Shown piece after piece: positions 11,101 through 18,699 of a stretch of 64,000 bases of DNA. A program made the position numbers and the translations under genes. Under the pieces are notes generated by a model, which worked only from the letters and a program-made list of their open reading frames with translations, ran no database searches and was not told where the DNA came from. The stretch comes from Desulfarculus baarsii DSM 2075. GTDB lineage: Bacteria > Desulfobacterota > Desulfarculia > Desulfarculales > Desulfarculaceae. The stretch is taken from contig NC_014365.1 in the NCBI RefSeq assembly GCF_000143965.1, positions 2,817,501 through 2,881,500 of the forward strand. Reading direction: 5' to 3'. The stretch's first letter is position 1. Every line of letters begins with the position of its first letter.

Positions 11101-11571
11101 GTCGGCCGCTTTTTTGAGCACCCGATCCACGGCCGGATCGTTGGGCCGCACAAAGGCAGCGGCTAGCTCGGGAAACTGGCCCAGACCACCCCATTGGTTG
11201 CGGGCCAGGAGTTCCACCGGCTTTTCCGACCGGCAGAGAACCGTATCGCCCTGTCGGAGTTCGAACAGTATCTGGCCCTTTTCGGCCTCGGTGAGCCGAA
11301 ACAGCTGGCCGCCGTCCAGTTGCAGGTCCAGGTCGACGATCGAGTAGCGCTGCTCGGGATTGAGCTTGCTGATGCGCCAGCTTCGGGAGCGGAAAAAGGC
11401 TGGGTCGGAGTGGAGGGTCAGATCCAGGTCCTCCCAGGGGGCCTGCCCATCGTTTCGAATGGCCAGTTCCAAAAGAACCGGGACGGAGTTCTGATGCAGG
11501 GCGAAGGACACCTTGGGTGCGAAGGTGGATTCTATGGTCAGATCGGATGTCGATTGCGGTAAAAAATCCAT
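5143..11571 (-). CDS. Giant DUF4011/DUF3320 SF1 helicase-nuclease
   Basis: A 2142-aa multidomain protein. A DUF4011 motif (RLDRWQRKLLDLSLRNNLL) lies near residue 400. The SF1 helicase core follows: Walker A EGPPGTGKSQT near 700, a DEASQ Walker B near 1500, and the late motif LNVAVTRAKH near 1680. A Vsr-like PD-(D/E)XK nuclease segment (VDLGVVDPDRPG, then VECDGAAYH) lies near 1800-1870, and a DUF3320 domain near 2000-2070. This is the architecture of large UPF1-like helicase-nucleases found in defence islands. It would act on nucleic acid in the cytoplasm, probably against phage DNA or RNA. The first 350 residues have no domain I can name. Frames on both ends are intact. Confidence 0.85.
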   Translation of the reverse strand: MDFLPQSTSDLTIESTFAPKVSFALHQNSVPVLLELAIRNDGQAPWEDLDLTLHSDPAFFRSRSWRISKLNPEQRYSIVDLDLQLDGGQLFRLTEAEKGQILFELRQGDTVLCRSEKPVELLARNQWGGLGQFPELAAAFVRPNDPAVDRVLKKAADLLLTAGKESALEGYAKGGKQRAWEIMSAVWQAVCSLGLDYALPPAGFEQQGQKVRSPERIVSNGLATCLDLSFLFASCLEQCQLNPLLVFLEGHAFAGAWLVPEIFATTMIDDVSALRKRLQLQEILLFEPTLVVRGQQEPAKFTWACQVGTHQVSEEEPRPFHLALDIRRARMERIRPLASEEVPISPASTETSATQVPDLLNLDDAPDLMEVETQVRPSDQLRPQDRLDRWQRKLLDLSLRNNLLNFRSSKRVVELMVPNPGRLEDLLADGKRFKLRPGVRPMQGTDPRDEALHQARHREEVGREHAMEGLGRGELFTRLSEEEMESRLVELFRASRLALQEGGANTLYLVLGFLVWNQGGKDARRLRAPLILIPVSLARQAVRSGFSLALHEDEPRFNLTLLEMLRQDFHLRLPALEGELPRDDSGLDVATIWRTMATAIKDMAGWEVAEDVCLGQFSFAKYLMWKDLAVHADQLRQNPVVHHLIDTPTQAYGDRTRFVPPERLDDVLPPSRNFCPLPADSSQLAAVVAAANGQDFVLEGPPGTGKSQTIANLIAQCLALDKTVLFVAEKTAALEVVYRRLKTIGLGEFCLELHSHKANKLEVLKQLRQSWEARADADQATWDEESARMGSLRDQLNALVERLHHRWPNGLCVFAAISKTLAGRDMPQLPLRWSAPESHDKASLDALLDIATRLGINATEVAGAAGGDLALVTGTEWSPGWETSLTAALREMLPVCEEMQRTSTAFFSATGLPEIALSESVRRALVELADMLPEAFGRDWSFLARPDAPDILSRLSEGLALVARRQALTAELREQDARLAEFADSHGGPSELWPGLEDTVQNILADLRACLPRIERGLEPSQGIAGEEPMSGRLDTLRGQLTTLTAEVRNTTQTFFARLRDGQALETRRRQLWGQLSRNYRPEALGIDLEGLRLVWQEAENAWWPKNALGRSRVRKALAAVTEAGRSNQSNEAQDLDVLLDIRRLDTKLAAFEDLQDQSSGEWPWAERQAAGQAAFDHLKEGLTLAANYFNLLTKIQEQDARLAAYADLGKLTSGLWSGLTTRSQDIEFARDLGERLKICLSGLYDRPESLGPGVEALKRLLGENNLLLSPSGAVTRTGADFATMARHYEPARTTMASLLGNEESKRGELEAMLPDVLAERCQVILSRTRLLRAWCAWNRVVGEARAQGLHSLVEALTKGELAGDQAREAFTVNYCRWWLCAAVDADPLLRRFVSVEHEQAIEDFRRLDQKLADLARNCIRARLRNGTPGIGDARNAPEWGLLRREMEKKRRHLPLRQLMEQIPTALPSLTPCLLMSPLSIAQYLPPGRTSFDLVVFDEASQIPVWDAIGAMARGKQVVVVGDPKQMPPTNFFNRAEDEDADDEVEIGGDMESILDECCGAGLPRQRLNWHYRSRHESLIAFSNHRYYGGSLVTFPSPLTDDRAVSLQFVEGAFYDKGGSRTNQAEAKAVVADIVRHLADPAFVENGKSIGVVTFNTQQQKLIEDLLDEERRRDPDLDRFFSDELTEPIFVKNLENVQGDERDLMYFSITYGPDQAGRVSMNFGPLNKDGGERRLNVAVTRAKHALKIFTCLLPDRMDLSRTRAKGVADLKLFLEYARRGIKALAEEATTPRGDFDSPFEEIVAEALSRRGWTAHPQVGVSTFRVDLGVVDPDRPGRYLAGVECDGAAYHRAATARDRDRLREQVLRDLGWEIVRTWSTDWWHDAETAANKLDASLRKILECTREETARIERERCRQVAEKVSEEKSAKRIEQSSPFGDRPAEPLPDPVPPAQATETASQPVLAELYAKRSTEDQALSETATPEPAIRDILADGEEVELAAAIREIMAVEGPIRADVLARRIAKRCGLHKAGSRIREKVLQVAEREFKGIKEDGALFLWPTDTIPGQWDRFRATVNDESRPADEICLAELVALARDVASQVAPEEDPVMVMARAMGLQRLRAVTRARLEKAWEASRSSCPAN

Positions 11572-11728
11572 ACAACCCTCCGGACTATTTTGTCATCCTC
11601 TCGACAGAGGTGTCGTGCCCATCATGCCAATGCGCCGGGGTGGAATAGAGGAATGCCTCCAACTGGGTCTGCTCAGGCCAAGGGATGGCGTTTGCTCATT
11701 TCCCCATGATCTCTCTTCGGGATTTCGC

Positions 11729-11935
11729 CTACAAATTGTTGCCGAACCATTTTTGGCCGTCTTTCGGCCAATCCCAGGGGGTGCGCACCGCGTATTCGTG
11801 TGGCGGCTCCAGGTCCTGCTCAAGGGCCACGCGTACGCGCCGCCGCCACGCCCTGGCGGACAGGCGTTTGCCGAGCTTGTCCGATGCCGCCGTCGTGCAG
11901 CCGCCGGCCGGATGTTTTTTACGAGAACGGCTCAT
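11729..11935 (-). CDS. Small basic hypothetical protein
   Basis: A 68-aa protein beginning MSRSRKKHP and ending with a WPKDGQKWF segment. It resembles a recurrent family of small Arg/Lys-rich hypothetical proteins that begin MSRxRKK and end in WxxxKDGxxxF, so I treat it as real. There is no known function and no membrane segment. It sits between the giant helicase gene and hsdR, all on the minus strand, and could be co-transcribed with the type I operon. The basic N-terminal half would suit nucleic-acid or ribosome contact, but that is only inference. Confidence 0.5.
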   Translation of the reverse strand: MSRSRKKHPAGGCTTAASDKLGKRLSARAWRRRVRVALEQDLEPPHEYAVRTPWDWPKDGQKWFGNNL

Positions 11936-11963
11936 AGGGCATCACCTATATTGTTGTTGCTTC

Positions 11964-14918
11964 TCAGTAGTACTGCCGGATATACCCGAACGCCTTGTCG
12001 AACAGATCCTGGTCCTTGACCTGGTACTTCACGTAAATCACTTTGCGCAGAGCCTTCTGGACTTCGCGCTCGCCGGCCTTGGTGTTTTGCCAGCCGGGGA
12101 ACCGGACCAGCCGCACGATCTCGTCGATGTCGGTCACGATCCGCTCGATCACCATCGGCGTCTTGCCGTTCTTCACCTCGGCGAACAGTTCGGTCAGGGC
12201 CGCTTTGGCCTTGGCCTGTTCATCGACCGGGTCCACCTGCTTCTCGGCCTGGACGACCTCTTTGGCCAGAGTCAGCAGTTCCTTGAGGAAGTCCAGGCTG
12301 TGGAGCAGGCCCTGTTCGTGCCGTTCTTTGAGCTTTTCGAGGCGTTCGCCCAGGGCGACAAACTTCGGATTGTCCTTGTGCTTTCGCAGGCGGGCGATGA
12401 GCTTGATCTCGATTTCCCTGGATTTCTTGTCCGGGTCCTTGGCATCGAGCAACCCTTCGAGGACCTCGGCGTCCATTACCAGGGTGTCCAGATCGTCACG
12501 CACCGTTTCCAGATGCACGTTCTCATGCACCAGCTCGATGGTCTTGGCCCCCAGGGCGTGCCAGAGCAGCTTGCCGTTGCCGCTCGGCGGCTTCACCGAT
12601 TCATAGACCTGGGTCAGCCACTTGTAGTCCTTTTCATAAAGGCCGAGACAGGGATCGGGAGACAGCGCTTCCCACAGACGGGAGAGCACCGAGTATTCCG
12701 CCGCGAATTTGTCCCGGGTCTCGTTATCCGGCAGGCAATCCTGCGCCGCGATCAGCCCCTCGTAGCCGCCAACAGTGCGGTCCACGCCAGGGAAGAACGC
12801 CAGGCATCTCGCCACCACGCCGGGCAGATCCTTCTTGAGCTCGTCCAGATTGGTGATGACCTTCTGCACCGCCTTTTCATCGAAATCGAGGGCCGTGGCC
12901 ACGTCATCGAAGATGCCGAGGTAATCCACGATCAGGCCGTGGGTCTTGCCGGGGTAAACACGGTTGGTGCGGCAGATGGCCTGCAGCAGGTTGTGATCCT
13001 TCATCGGTTTATCGAGGTACATCACTTGCAGAATGGGGGCATCGAAGCCGGTCAGCAGCTTGGAAGTGACGATCAGGAACTTGAGCGGGTCAATCGGATC
13101 GCGGAACCGGTCGAGGAGTTTTTCCTCCTCGTCCTTGGCCAACTTCCATTCCGCGTACTGATCGGATTTGCCGCCCTGGGTGTGCATGACAATGGCGCTG
13201 GCCTCCGGTCCGACCAACTCGTCCATGGCCTTCTTGTAGAGAACACAGCACTCCCGGTCGAAGGTCACCACTTGGGCCTTGAAGCCGTTCGGCTCCACCT
13301 TCTCCTGGAAGTGCTTGACGATGTGCTGGCAGATGGCGTTCACCCGTGCCGGGGCCTTGATCAGCACCGCCATCTTGGCGGCCCGCTTGGCCAGGTCGTC
13401 ACGATCCAACTCGCTCAGCTCATCGGTCATCTGCGAGTAGGCTTCGTCGATGGCGTCCTTGTTGATGTGCAGCTTCACGTCCACCGCCTCGAAATGCAGT
13501 GGCAGCGTGGCCTTGTCCCGGATCGAGTCCTGGAACGAGTAGCGGCTCATATAGCCCTGCCCATCCTCGTCCGCGCCGAAGGCCCAGAAGGTGTTGCGGT
13601 CCCGCTTGTTGATCGGCGTGCCGGTCAGGCCAAAGAGAAAGGCATTGGGCAGCGCGTCGCGCATCTTGCGGCCCAAGTCGCCTTCCTGGGTGCGGTGCGC
13701 CTCGTCCACCATCACGATGATGTTCGAGCGCTCGTTCAGGCGGCCGTCCGCCTCGCCGAACTTGTGAATGGTGGTGATGATGATCTTGCGGGTATCGGCC
13801 GCCAGCAGGCTTTGCAGTTCCTGCCGGGTGGCGGCTCCGATCATGTTCGGGATATCGGCGGCGTTGAAGGTGGCGGTGATCTGGGTGTCCAGGTCGATGC
13901 GGTCCACCACGATCATCACCGTGGGGTTGCCGAGCTTGCGGTGCATCCGCAGCTTCTGCGCCGCGAACACCATCAGCAGCGACTTGCCCGAGCCCTGGAA
14001 ATGCCAGATCAGGCCCTTCTTGGGATAGCCCTTGACCACGCGGGCCACCATCAGGTTAGCGCCTTCGTACTGCTGATAGCGGCAGATGATCTTGATGCGG
14101 CGGTGTTTCTTGTCGGTGGCGAACAGGGTGAAGTTCTGCAGGATGTCCAGCACCACATGGGGGCGCAGCATGGAGCGGATGGAGCGCTGCACGTCCGCAA
14201 GCGTTCCCTCGGCCTTGTTCTCGCCCTCGTGCCACGGCCCCCATATATCGATGGGCATGCGCACCGAGCCGTAGCGATAGCACTTGCCCTCGGTGGCAAA
14301 AGAGAGGACGTTGGGCACGAACATCTGTGGCACGCTCTGTTCGTAGCCGTTATGGATGTCGCTGGCCCCGTCCACCCAGGTCACCGCCGGGCGCACCGGC
14401 GTTTTGGCCTCGCCGACCACTAGCGGGATGCCGTTGACCAGCATGATGATGTCGAAGCGGCGGCCGCCTTCCTTGACCGGATAGACCCACTGGTTGGTAA
14501 CCACGTAATCGTTGTTGCTGAGATTCTCAAAGTCGATCAGCCGTACCGGCGTGTGTTCGCCACGCTCGCCGAAGGGCATGGACTTCTCGCCCCGCAGCCA
14601 TTCGGCGAACAGCTCGTTGGCCCGCACCAGACCTTCGCTCTGCACCGACAGCGGAATGGTCCGCAGGCGGTAGAGCACCTCGTCGGCCCGGTCGGGCTGG
14701 GCCTTGATTTCCGGATTCAGGCGGATGAGGGCATCGCGAACCATCGACTCCACCAGCACGTCGGAGTGCTGACGTGGCAGCTCCTCGGCGGCCACGAAGC
14801 GCCAACCTTTGATTTCGCCGCCGTAGCTCGCGAGCTCTTCGGCAACCATGTTCGAAGTCACGCCGCCGCAGAGCGTGTCGAGAACCATCTGTTCGACAGT
14901 ATTTTCTTCATTAAACAT
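11964..14918 (-). CDS. hsdR: Type I restriction enzyme, R subunit
   Basis: A 984-aa HsdR, the translocating and cleaving subunit of a type I R-M complex. The N-terminal PD-(D/E)XK nuclease is complete, with Asp156 in RFDIIML and the E-x-K pair 170/172 in VVGEAK. The SF2 motor has Walker A QGSGKS (about 308-313), a DEAH box (about 405-408) and the SAT-like LTGTP motif soon after. The C-terminal helical region for complex assembly is present. It overlaps hsdS by 8 bp and is the last gene of an operon read from 20874. Length and motifs indicate an intact enzyme. Confidence 0.95.
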   Translation of the reverse strand: MFNEENTVEQMVLDTLCGGVTSNMVAEELASYGGEIKGWRFVAAEELPRQHSDVLVESMVRDALIRLNPEIKAQPDRADEVLYRLRTIPLSVQSEGLVRANELFAEWLRGEKSMPFGERGEHTPVRLIDFENLSNNDYVVTNQWVYPVKEGGRRFDIIMLVNGIPLVVGEAKTPVRPAVTWVDGASDIHNGYEQSVPQMFVPNVLSFATEGKCYRYGSVRMPIDIWGPWHEGENKAEGTLADVQRSIRSMLRPHVVLDILQNFTLFATDKKHRRIKIICRYQQYEGANLMVARVVKGYPKKGLIWHFQGSGKSLLMVFAAQKLRMHRKLGNPTVMIVVDRIDLDTQITATFNAADIPNMIGAATRQELQSLLAADTRKIIITTIHKFGEADGRLNERSNIIVMVDEAHRTQEGDLGRKMRDALPNAFLFGLTGTPINKRDRNTFWAFGADEDGQGYMSRYSFQDSIRDKATLPLHFEAVDVKLHINKDAIDEAYSQMTDELSELDRDDLAKRAAKMAVLIKAPARVNAICQHIVKHFQEKVEPNGFKAQVVTFDRECCVLYKKAMDELVGPEASAIVMHTQGGKSDQYAEWKLAKDEEEKLLDRFRDPIDPLKFLIVTSKLLTGFDAPILQVMYLDKPMKDHNLLQAICRTNRVYPGKTHGLIVDYLGIFDDVATALDFDEKAVQKVITNLDELKKDLPGVVARCLAFFPGVDRTVGGYEGLIAAQDCLPDNETRDKFAAEYSVLSRLWEALSPDPCLGLYEKDYKWLTQVYESVKPPSGNGKLLWHALGAKTIELVHENVHLETVRDDLDTLVMDAEVLEGLLDAKDPDKKSREIEIKLIARLRKHKDNPKFVALGERLEKLKERHEQGLLHSLDFLKELLTLAKEVVQAEKQVDPVDEQAKAKAALTELFAEVKNGKTPMVIERIVTDIDEIVRLVRFPGWQNTKAGEREVQKALRKVIYVKYQVKDQDLFDKAFGYIRQYY

Positions 14919-16146
14919 GGGATACCTCTTCAGCTATCGTCGCTCCGACCAGGTTGTTTATCAGAGCAGCCAAGCATTTTTGTGCTTCGGCGACATGGTT
15001 CCTTTGAAGATGCTTTCTAAGCTCCAAATTATTGAGCACTTCAACAATCTGCTTCTGCTCCTCCATCGGAGGTAGTGGAACCAGCACCTTTTTCAAGTTT
15101 CCTGCGCTGATATTGGTTTGACTCACACCGGGAGTGGCATAGGCAAGAAGCCTTCTTTGGCCGAGACCTGAATTCAGATAATAATTGAGGAAGTCAGGAA
15201 GGATTTGGTCCTCATCCGCTCTCAGGCGAACCAGGTATGATGCGAATACATAATCCCCTTCAAGATCGAATATTCCGACCTTTCCGACCAAATCGGCACT
15301 GTTCGTTCTATTGAAAAGTATGTCGCCTTTGTGAACCTTGAATGAATTGAAATCTGAATCATCTAAGTCAACGTATTTCAAATCGTTGGCAATGATCCGA
15401 CCATCGTCGTAGTTCATCATTCGGAGAATCGGATATTGGCCAGATTCATTCAAAGGTATAGACAAACCGTATTGGCAAATCGATGTTACGTCTTCAACAG
15501 TAGCGAGACGCCAGTGGACTGGTATTTCACCAAGCCTGGTGTGCTGGGTTGCCTGCTGTCCAATTCCCCTGACTGTTAGTCGACTCAGTAAGGTTCTTTT
15601 TACCGACATCAGATTGTCGTTACTCTGCTGATGTTGATTAAATGCCTCATCGGCCGCCCACAGGATCTCGGCAATGCGCTTCTGTTCATCAAGGGGCGGC
15701 AGCTGGAATTCAAAATCTTGCAATGCGGTCCAACTGGTTCTCGGTGACAGCGAACCGGCTGAGGTGCCAAGTGCATGATCGAAAAAGGCATTGCTCTGGC
15801 AGATAAATGGCAGAAGTTCCGGCAGCAGAACCTTTCTGTTTTTCGGCTCAAACGTCAGGATGTCCCCGGAGCAAATGCCTTCAAACTCCGCGTAGGCGAC
15901 CTTGCGTTGATAGGCCCGGCGCTTACCGAAAAGCGTCTGTCCCGGTACGAATTTGCGGGTAAACGAGGTGCCATCCACAACGGAGTTCCAGCGCCGGATA
16001 TGCAGATTCTCGGGGTCGATGTGTTCAAGCCCGACGATTTTTTCAACGCCATTGGCCTCGGGCTCACGCTCCACGAGGTTGGCGTTCTTCACCACCTCGC
16101 CGAACTTGACCATCTTCCAGCCAGGCTTCAGGGATTGTGTGCTCAT
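14911..16146 (-). CDS. hsdS: Type I restriction-modification specificity subunit
   Basis: A 411-aa HsdS with the usual two target-recognition domains, each followed by a conserved helix. The repeats can be seen as LPPLDEQKRIAEIL near residue 155 and LPPMEEQKQIVEVL near 370. Each recognition domain would read one half of a bipartite DNA target; the target cannot be deduced here. It overlaps hsdR by 8 bp and lies downstream of dinD across a 112-bp gap that contains a short repeat element. The recognition domains are AT-richer than the flanking genes, as is common for swapped specificity modules. Confidence 0.93.
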   Translation of the reverse strand: MSTQSLKPGWKMVKFGEVVKNANLVEREPEANGVEKIVGLEHIDPENLHIRRWNSVVDGTSFTRKFVPGQTLFGKRRAYQRKVAYAEFEGICSGDILTFEPKNRKVLLPELLPFICQSNAFFDHALGTSAGSLSPRTSWTALQDFEFQLPPLDEQKRIAEILWAADEAFNQHQQSNDNLMSVKRTLLSRLTVRGIGQQATQHTRLGEIPVHWRLATVEDVTSICQYGLSIPLNESGQYPILRMMNYDDGRIIANDLKYVDLDDSDFNSFKVHKGDILFNRTNSADLVGKVGIFDLEGDYVFASYLVRLRADEDQILPDFLNYYLNSGLGQRRLLAYATPGVSQTNISAGNLKKVLVPLPPMEEQKQIVEVLNNLELRKHLQRNHVAEAQKCLAALINNLVGATIAEEVSHV

Positions 16147-16170
16147 TTGCCACCTCCCAAGACCCTTGAA

Positions 16171-16243
16171 TCCGCAGATTGCGCAGATTCACGCAGATTC
16201 AGACGTGAGAAATAATCCGCGACCATCTGCGTAATCTGCGGAC
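16171..16243. repeat. Short CCGCAGATT inverted-end repeat (non-coding copy)
   Basis: A 73-bp element in the gap between dinD and hsdS. The left end reads CCGCAGATTGCGCAGATT and the right end is its near inverse, AATCTGCGG preceded by CATCTGCGT. The same two ends occur inside hsdM at 17137-17212 and around the GxxExxY gene at 18723-19147. Here almost nothing lies between the ends, so it looks like a minimal, non-coding copy. Confidence 0.7.
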
Positions 16244-16258
16244 AATGCTTTTCCCCCA

Positions 16259-17116
16259 TCAGTCTTTGCTCCCAGGCAGTTTGCCCGACTGTTTTTCCAG
16301 TCGTTTTTCATCAGATCTCACCCGACGTTCCAACTTCTTGATGTCCTCTTCCGGAGGTAGTTTTTCCGGCTTGATACCGCGCTGGCCGAGCATGTCGCGC
16401 ACACTCACGTTGTTCTGCACATGCTCGCTGGTAATGGCGTGTTCTCCCCGCAGATCCTCCTGCTGAACATTATGATTGGTCATCTCGGTGGCCAGGTTTT
16501 TCGCGGCTATGGTCAGGGTCGGCAGGAAGTCGGCCAGCGGGCGTGTTTTGGTGATGCCGTACCGATCCTTCATCACCTGGGTGGTATGCCCCCCAAAGAG
16601 CGCTGCATCCCCCTTGGACCGAATCCGACCGAAACCGGCATCATCAACGCCGCGCTCATAAATGTTCTGGGAGAGCGTTTTTTCCGACTCCCGCAGCCTT
16701 TCCCGGGCATCAAGCCGGGCCTGCAGGCGCATCCGATCCTCGATCAGTTCCTGCTTGCGGGTCTGGATGGCAAAGTAGCTCTGCGCAAAAGCAATGGGTT
16801 CCTTGCGTGGGTCGCCGTTCTGGGCGATCAGATAGCAGGCGTAGCGGGTGAGCATGAAGTCTTCCACCGGTCTCTGGCCACCCTTGCCGATCTCGATCAT
16901 TTTCGTGACGCCACGAAAATGATCGTCCGCTTTGTAACCCGTTGTTTCACAAGACTCTATGGCGCGCTTAATGGCGGTCAGGAAGTTCTCCCAGCGGGCA
17001 TAACCGAGGGGTTCCATCAGATCGCGGGCGAACCAGAATTCAATACCTTCGTCGGGTATGGTCTGGCTCAGGTCGTCAAACCGGCGTTGTAGTTTCTGAA
17101 CGGTTTCTGATTTCAT
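16259..17116 (-). CDS. dinD: DinD-like DNA damage-inducible protein
   Basis: A 285-aa protein with the DinD signatures: the N-terminal EFWFARDLMEPLGYARWENF, the segment VEDFMLTRYACYLIAQNGDP, and the C-terminal AITSEHVQNNVSVRDMLGQR. In E. coli DinD is LexA-controlled and binds RecA filaments to oppose strand exchange. Here it is embedded in a type I R-M operon, overlapping the second hsdM by 4 bp (ATGA), so it is expressed with the system. DinD-like genes recur inside hsd operons. A role in limiting repair of cut DNA is inference. Confidence 0.85.
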   Translation of the reverse strand: MKSETVQKLQRRFDDLSQTIPDEGIEFWFARDLMEPLGYARWENFLTAIKRAIESCETTGYKADDHFRGVTKMIEIGKGGQRPVEDFMLTRYACYLIAQNGDPRKEPIAFAQSYFAIQTRKQELIEDRMRLQARLDARERLRESEKTLSQNIYERGVDDAGFGRIRSKGDAALFGGHTTQVMKDRYGITKTRPLADFLPTLTIAAKNLATEMTNHNVQQEDLRGEHAITSEHVQNNVSVRDMLGQRGIKPEKLPPEEDIKKLERRVRSDEKRLEKQSGKLPGSKD

Positions 17117-18699
17117 TGAGCTGTTCTCCCTATTGAATCCGCAGATTGCGCAGATTCACGCAGATTTTCTGAATCGGTTTTTAATCTGCACCCATCTGCG
17201 TCATCTGCGGACAGTCCTTTTTCAAGCACCTCAAAAAGTCCGTCCATCGACTCCCGCAATGCCATCGAGCTTTCCTGCCAGTTTGCTATGGCCTGTTTGA
17301 GGCTGACCGTTTCGGCCGCTCCGTTGCCATTGCAGTTTCCGTTGTCCGCCCGCACGTAGAGCGGGATGCTGAGGTTGCTGGCCTTCTCCCGGACCTCGTC
17401 ATTGCTGACCACCCGGGCAAAGCCGTCCTCGTCACAGAAATCCTGATAGGCGGAGACAATGCGCTGGATGTGGTCGTTAGTGAGGAAGCTCTGCGCCCGC
17501 TCGCGGGTCACCTCGTTCAGCGCGTTGATGAAGAGCACCTTGTTCCTGCGCTCCTTGGGTTTGTTCATCCGACAAATGACGACGCAGGCTTCCATGGGCG
17601 AGTTGTAAAAGAGGTTTGGGCCGAGGCCCAGCACACACTCCACCACGTCGTGGGCGACCAGCTTCTCACGCATGGCCGACTCTTCGTTGCGGAAGAGGAC
17701 ACCATGCGGAAACAGGATGGCGCAGCGGCCGCTCTTGGCCTTCATGCTCTTGATGATGTGCTGCCAGAAGGCATAGTCGGCGCGACCCTGGGGCGGGGTA
17801 CCGTAGATGTTCCGGCCCCACGGATCGGCGGACCAGGCATCGCGATCCCACTGCTTGATGGAGTACGGTGGATTGGCCAGGACGACGTCGAACTGCATGA
17901 GCCGGTCGCCTTCAACAAAGGCGGGGTTGGCCAGGGTGTCGCCCCGGACGATGCGGAAGTCCTCGATGCCGTGCAGGAACAGGTTCATCCGGCCGATGGC
18001 GGAGGTGAGCAGGTTGCGCTCCTGGCCGAACAGCCGCAGGTTCCGCCACTCCTTATTTTGCCGCTTCAGATGGGCGACGGCGGAGAGCAGCATGCCCGCT
18101 GACCCGCAGGTGGGGTCATAGATCGACTCACCCGGTTTGGGTTCGAGCATCTCGGTCATCAGATGAACCACGGTGCGGTTGGTATAGAACTCAGCAGCGG
18201 TGTGGCCGGAATCGTCGGCGAACTTCTTGATCAGAAACTCGTAGCCCACGCCCAGTTCATCCTCCGGGCAGTTGGCGAGCGAAAGCGTCTGCGAGCTGAA
18301 ATGCTCGATCAACTCGCGCAGCATGCGGTCCGGTAGGCGGTCCTTGTTGGTCCACTGGGCGTCACCGAAGACCCCGTACAGGGTGTCGGGATTGGCCGTC
18401 TCAATGGCCCGCAGGGCATCCTGGATGGCCTTACCGACGTTCTTGACCTTGGTACGGGTGGCCTTCCAGTGAGCGTCTTCCGGGATCTGGAAGAGGTGCT
18501 GCTCGGGAAGCGCGGCGTATTCCTGATCGCCGCCGGATTCCTCCAACGCATCGGCCAGCTCCTCGTCGTACACGTCGCACAGGCGCTTGTAGAACAGCAG
18601 CGGGAAGATGAACTGCTTGTAGTCCCCGGCGTCGATGTAGCCGCGCAGCAAGGTTGCTGCGCCCCAGAGGTAGGATTCGAGTTGGGATTGGGAAATCAT
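17113..18699 (-). CDS. hsdM: Type I modification methyltransferase subunit, second copy
   Basis: A 528-aa N6-adenine methyltransferase. An HsdM N-terminal helical domain (about 1-150) leads to motif I DPTCGSAGM (about 195-203) and the catalytic NPPYS (about 276-280). It is clearly paralogous to the gene at 19151-20668, sharing segments such as FGDAQWTNKDRL and LIEHFSS. Its last 30 or so codons are supplied by a CCGCAGATT repeat (17137-17212), which gives an odd tail with NLRESAQSAD. It overlaps the genes on both sides by 4 bp. Both catalytic motifs are intact, so it may be active or serve as a partner subunit. Confidence 0.92.
   Translation of the reverse strand: MISQSQLESYLWGAATLLRGYIDAGDYKQFIFPLLFYKRLCDVYDEELADALEESGGDQEYAALPEQHLFQIPEDAHWKATRTKVKNVGKAIQDALRAIETANPDTLYGVFGDAQWTNKDRLPDRMLRELIEHFSSQTLSLANCPEDELGVGYEFLIKKFADDSGHTAAEFYTNRTVVHLMTEMLEPKPGESIYDPTCGSAGMLLSAVAHLKRQNKEWRNLRLFGQERNLLTSAIGRMNLFLHGIEDFRIVRGDTLANPAFVEGDRLMQFDVVLANPPYSIKQWDRDAWSADPWGRNIYGTPPQGRADYAFWQHIIKSMKAKSGRCAILFPHGVLFRNEESAMREKLVAHDVVECVLGLGPNLFYNSPMEACVVICRMNKPKERRNKVLFINALNEVTRERAQSFLTNDHIQRIVSAYQDFCDEDGFARVVSNDEVREKASNLSIPLYVRADNGNCNGNGAAETVSLKQAIANWQESSMALRESMDGLFEVLEKGLSADDADGCRLKTDSENLRESAQSADSIGRTAQ
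17137..17212. repeat. Short CCGCAGATT inverted-end repeat inside hsdM
   Basis: The same pair of inverted ends as at 16171-16243, about 76 bp, lying entirely within the 3' end of the second hsdM. It is translated in frame and extends the protein, and the reading frame runs on into the 4-bp overlap with dinD. The repeat was therefore inserted without breaking translational coupling. Confidence 0.7.

Noticed and set aside
11685-14423. Long plus-strand open frame of about 900 codons
   Set aside because: It is antisense to hsdR, whose motifs are all intact, and its residues show no family. GC-rich codon bias makes such mirror frames common; the ones at 32761-34173 and 49431-51527 are rejected for the same reason.
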